In this document: piece after piece, positions 62,598-64,000 of the stretch
Layout of the letters: every line of letters begins with the position of its first letter
Numbering within the stretch: the stretch's first letter is position 1
Origin: Hyperoodon ampullatus
Taxonomy: Eukaryota > Chordata > Mammalia > Artiodactyla > Ziphiidae
DNA length: 64,000 bases
Direction: 5' to 3'
Assembly: GCA_949752795.1 (NCBI GenBank)
Contig: CATKHW010000010.1
Span: 248,001 to 312,000, forward strand
Notes under the pieces: model-generated
Databases searched by the model: none
Told to the model about the DNA's origin: nothing
What the model saw: the letters and a program-made list of their open reading frames with translations, nothing else
Made by a program: the position numbers and the translations under genes

Positions 62598-64000
62598 TTT
62601 TAGAAACCTTTCATATTCACAGTTGTGTCCATTCTCTAGGTTTCTCGTACATGTTATAACTGTAGTAATATTCCCTTCAACCTGGAGAGTTGGGACCCAT
62701 GAATGGGTGCCATGCATTATTACTTAAAGGGTCTGCATTTGCTCACCAAATCTCACCAATCGTCTAAGTCCCAAGTGTCCAGCCTTATGCCACATCCAGC
62801 TGTCATTGTAGATAGGGTCATTCCAGGGTCATCAGAGACCCTGAAGGAATTGTAAGAATTTCCAGTTTTTTGTTTGTTTGTTTTGAAATTCCTTTTTAAA
62901 GTGGGTTTGAGCTGATTCTCGCTGCCATGTTTATGCCAGTCTAGACACATTTGATTCCCTTACGGAGACATATCAATACATAGGTTTTAAGATTCTTACT
63001 AGTCAGATATATTCCTCTGCGGGAAATATGGGGTTTTGGAGTCCCTTTCACTGAGGAAGGTGCTGGTCTTGTCTACTCCATAGTTGTGTTTTGGAACGGT
63101 ACCTGTGCTTATATCAAGCTCTGGTGTTATGCATCACCCCACCTCTCCTTCCCCCTTAAGCAGGCATAAGAGTGTTTTCTAAATGTAGACACTGTTCTCT
63201 TTCCTAACTCAGTTCAAGTGTAGCCATGTTTACAGGATCTTCATAAGTGATATCTTATGATAAGTTTCTTTTTCTCTGTGACTTATTTCACTTAGAATCA
63301 TCGTACCTGAATCTTCCCATTTTGCTGCTACTGGTCTTATGACATTGATTTCATGGCTGAGGGATATTCCATCGTACGTAAGTATCACTATTTTTTGAAC
63401 CATTTTTATATTTCCTGGGATATTAAGGTGTACCCAAGTTGAGGTCCTTGTAAGCAGTGCAGCCCTAATTTTGGGGTGGCTCTGTCTTATTGATTTTCAG
63501 TTTTCCCAAGGTATATTCCCTAGACTGGAAGTGCACTTGGCTCTGTAGCTCTATTCTTTACTTGTTTTAGGGAACACAATGCACTCCTCCAGAGAGGCAG
63601 TTGGCAATTTACATCCCGCCCATCAGCATAACAAGGCTCCCTGTTCTCCAGGGCCTGTCTTGCCTTTCTGGTTTTTACACATTTTGTGGATGTCCCTTTT
63701 GACCGGTGGGAAGTGATACGTCTTTGTAGTGCAGATTTGCATTGCCCGCTTGCTTGCTTGGCCAAAAAGGGCTTATGCGTTTTCTCCTGAATATATTCAG
63801 GAGAAAACGCATACACCCTTTTTGGCCAAGTGCATCATTGTCGAAGTTGTGCCCCTCCTCCTGTGCTTTAAAGGCGATTCCAACGTACCTCTTGAAATCT
63901 GTTTCCTGCTATTCTGCCTCTCTTTCAAGTCCGCCTCGTTTGCCTTCCCTCAACTGATTTTTGGACGATAGTTGTCCTTTATTACTCGGCCAGTTTGTGA
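62598..64000 (+). repeat. Satellite monomer M37, truncated by window end (1,403 bp)
   Basis: Closest to M24 (GTCCATTCTCTAGG, TCGTCTAAGTCC, ACACATTTGATTCC, GCTCTATTC). It carries many one-base indels relative to all other copies, so its minus-strand ORF2 tail is not open. The palindrome at 63758-63829 has the two M23/M24-type mismatches. Confidence 0.92.

Larger units (their letters stand above)
1..64000 (+). repeat. Tandem satellite array, ~1,739-bp monomer, L1-derived (common cetacean satellite type)
   Basis: The whole window is a head-to-tail array. The anchor TTTAGAAACC followed by a TTCACAG/GTGTGTCC stretch recurs at 1, 1739, 3478, 5216, 6955, 8694 and onward to 62598, giving 36 full units and one partial unit, all in one orientation and with no unrelated insertion. 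Unit length is 1,737-1,740 bp, except M36 at 1,743. Most of the unit aligns by eye with antisense L1 3'-end sequence of the artiodactyl/cetacean kind. The combination of a ~1.74 kb unit and L1 origin is known for the common cetacean satellite, a major heterochromatin component. Species and chromosomal position cannot be determined. An L1-derived satellite in another mammal is the main alternative. Confidence 0.95.

Noticed and set aside
1..64000. CRISPR array or rDNA intergenic repeats, because of the regular spacing.
   Set aside because: The repeat unit is 1.74 kb with no short repeat/spacer structure, and no rRNA sequence is present.

Overview
This window holds one kind of sequence from end to end: a head-to-tail tandem array of a satellite monomer about 1,739 bp long, present as 36 complete copies and one partial copy, all in the same orientation. 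I find no functional protein-coding gene, RNA gene, CRISPR array or foreign insertion. The open reading frames recur once per monomer at the same phase; they are either decayed retrotransposon sequence or chance frames kept open because the copies are nearly identical. ORGANISM. About two thirds of each monomer (offsets ~272 to ~1,485 from the monomer start used here) is the antisense of the 3' end of a mammalian LINE-1 element: antisense poly(A), 3' UTR, the ORF2 stop codon and the ORF2 C-terminus. A ~1.74 kb satellite built from L1 matches the 'common cetacean satellite', whose L1 origin was proposed by Kapitonov, Holmquist and Jurka (1998; cited from memory). From memory, the unit is ~1,740-1,760 bp in baleen whales and most toothed whales but ~1,580 bp in Delphinoidea. 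The window is therefore most likely constitutive heterochromatin of a non-delphinoid cetacean. The cetacean assignment is strong inference; the species cannot be read from the sequence. MONOMER LAYOUT (phase set by TTTAGAAACC at base 1). Offsets 1-271 are of unassigned origin. Offsets ~272-304 are T-rich (the L1 poly(A) tail in antisense). Offsets ~305-634 are L1 3' UTR. Offsets ~635-1,163 are ORF2 C-terminus on the minus strand, with frameshifts. Offsets ~1,164-1,235 are a 72-bp spacer-free palindrome that interrupts the ORF2 homology. Offsets ~1,236-1,485 are further ORF2 homology. Offsets ~1,486-1,739 are again unassigned. ARRAY LAYOUT. M1-M22 (1-38,247) vary in length (1,737-1,740 bp) and are mosaics of several variant types. 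M23-M35 (38,248-60,854) are all exactly 1,739 bp. They contain higher-order blocks: M26-M28 is repeated almost exactly as M29-M31 (5,217-bp offset), and M25-M28 recurs as M33-M36 (13,912-bp offset). From ~62,091 to the end the variant type changes in mid-monomer and single-base indels become frequent, which suggests an unpolished contig end or an assembly join. Any role is that of satellite heterochromatin; no genes act together here.
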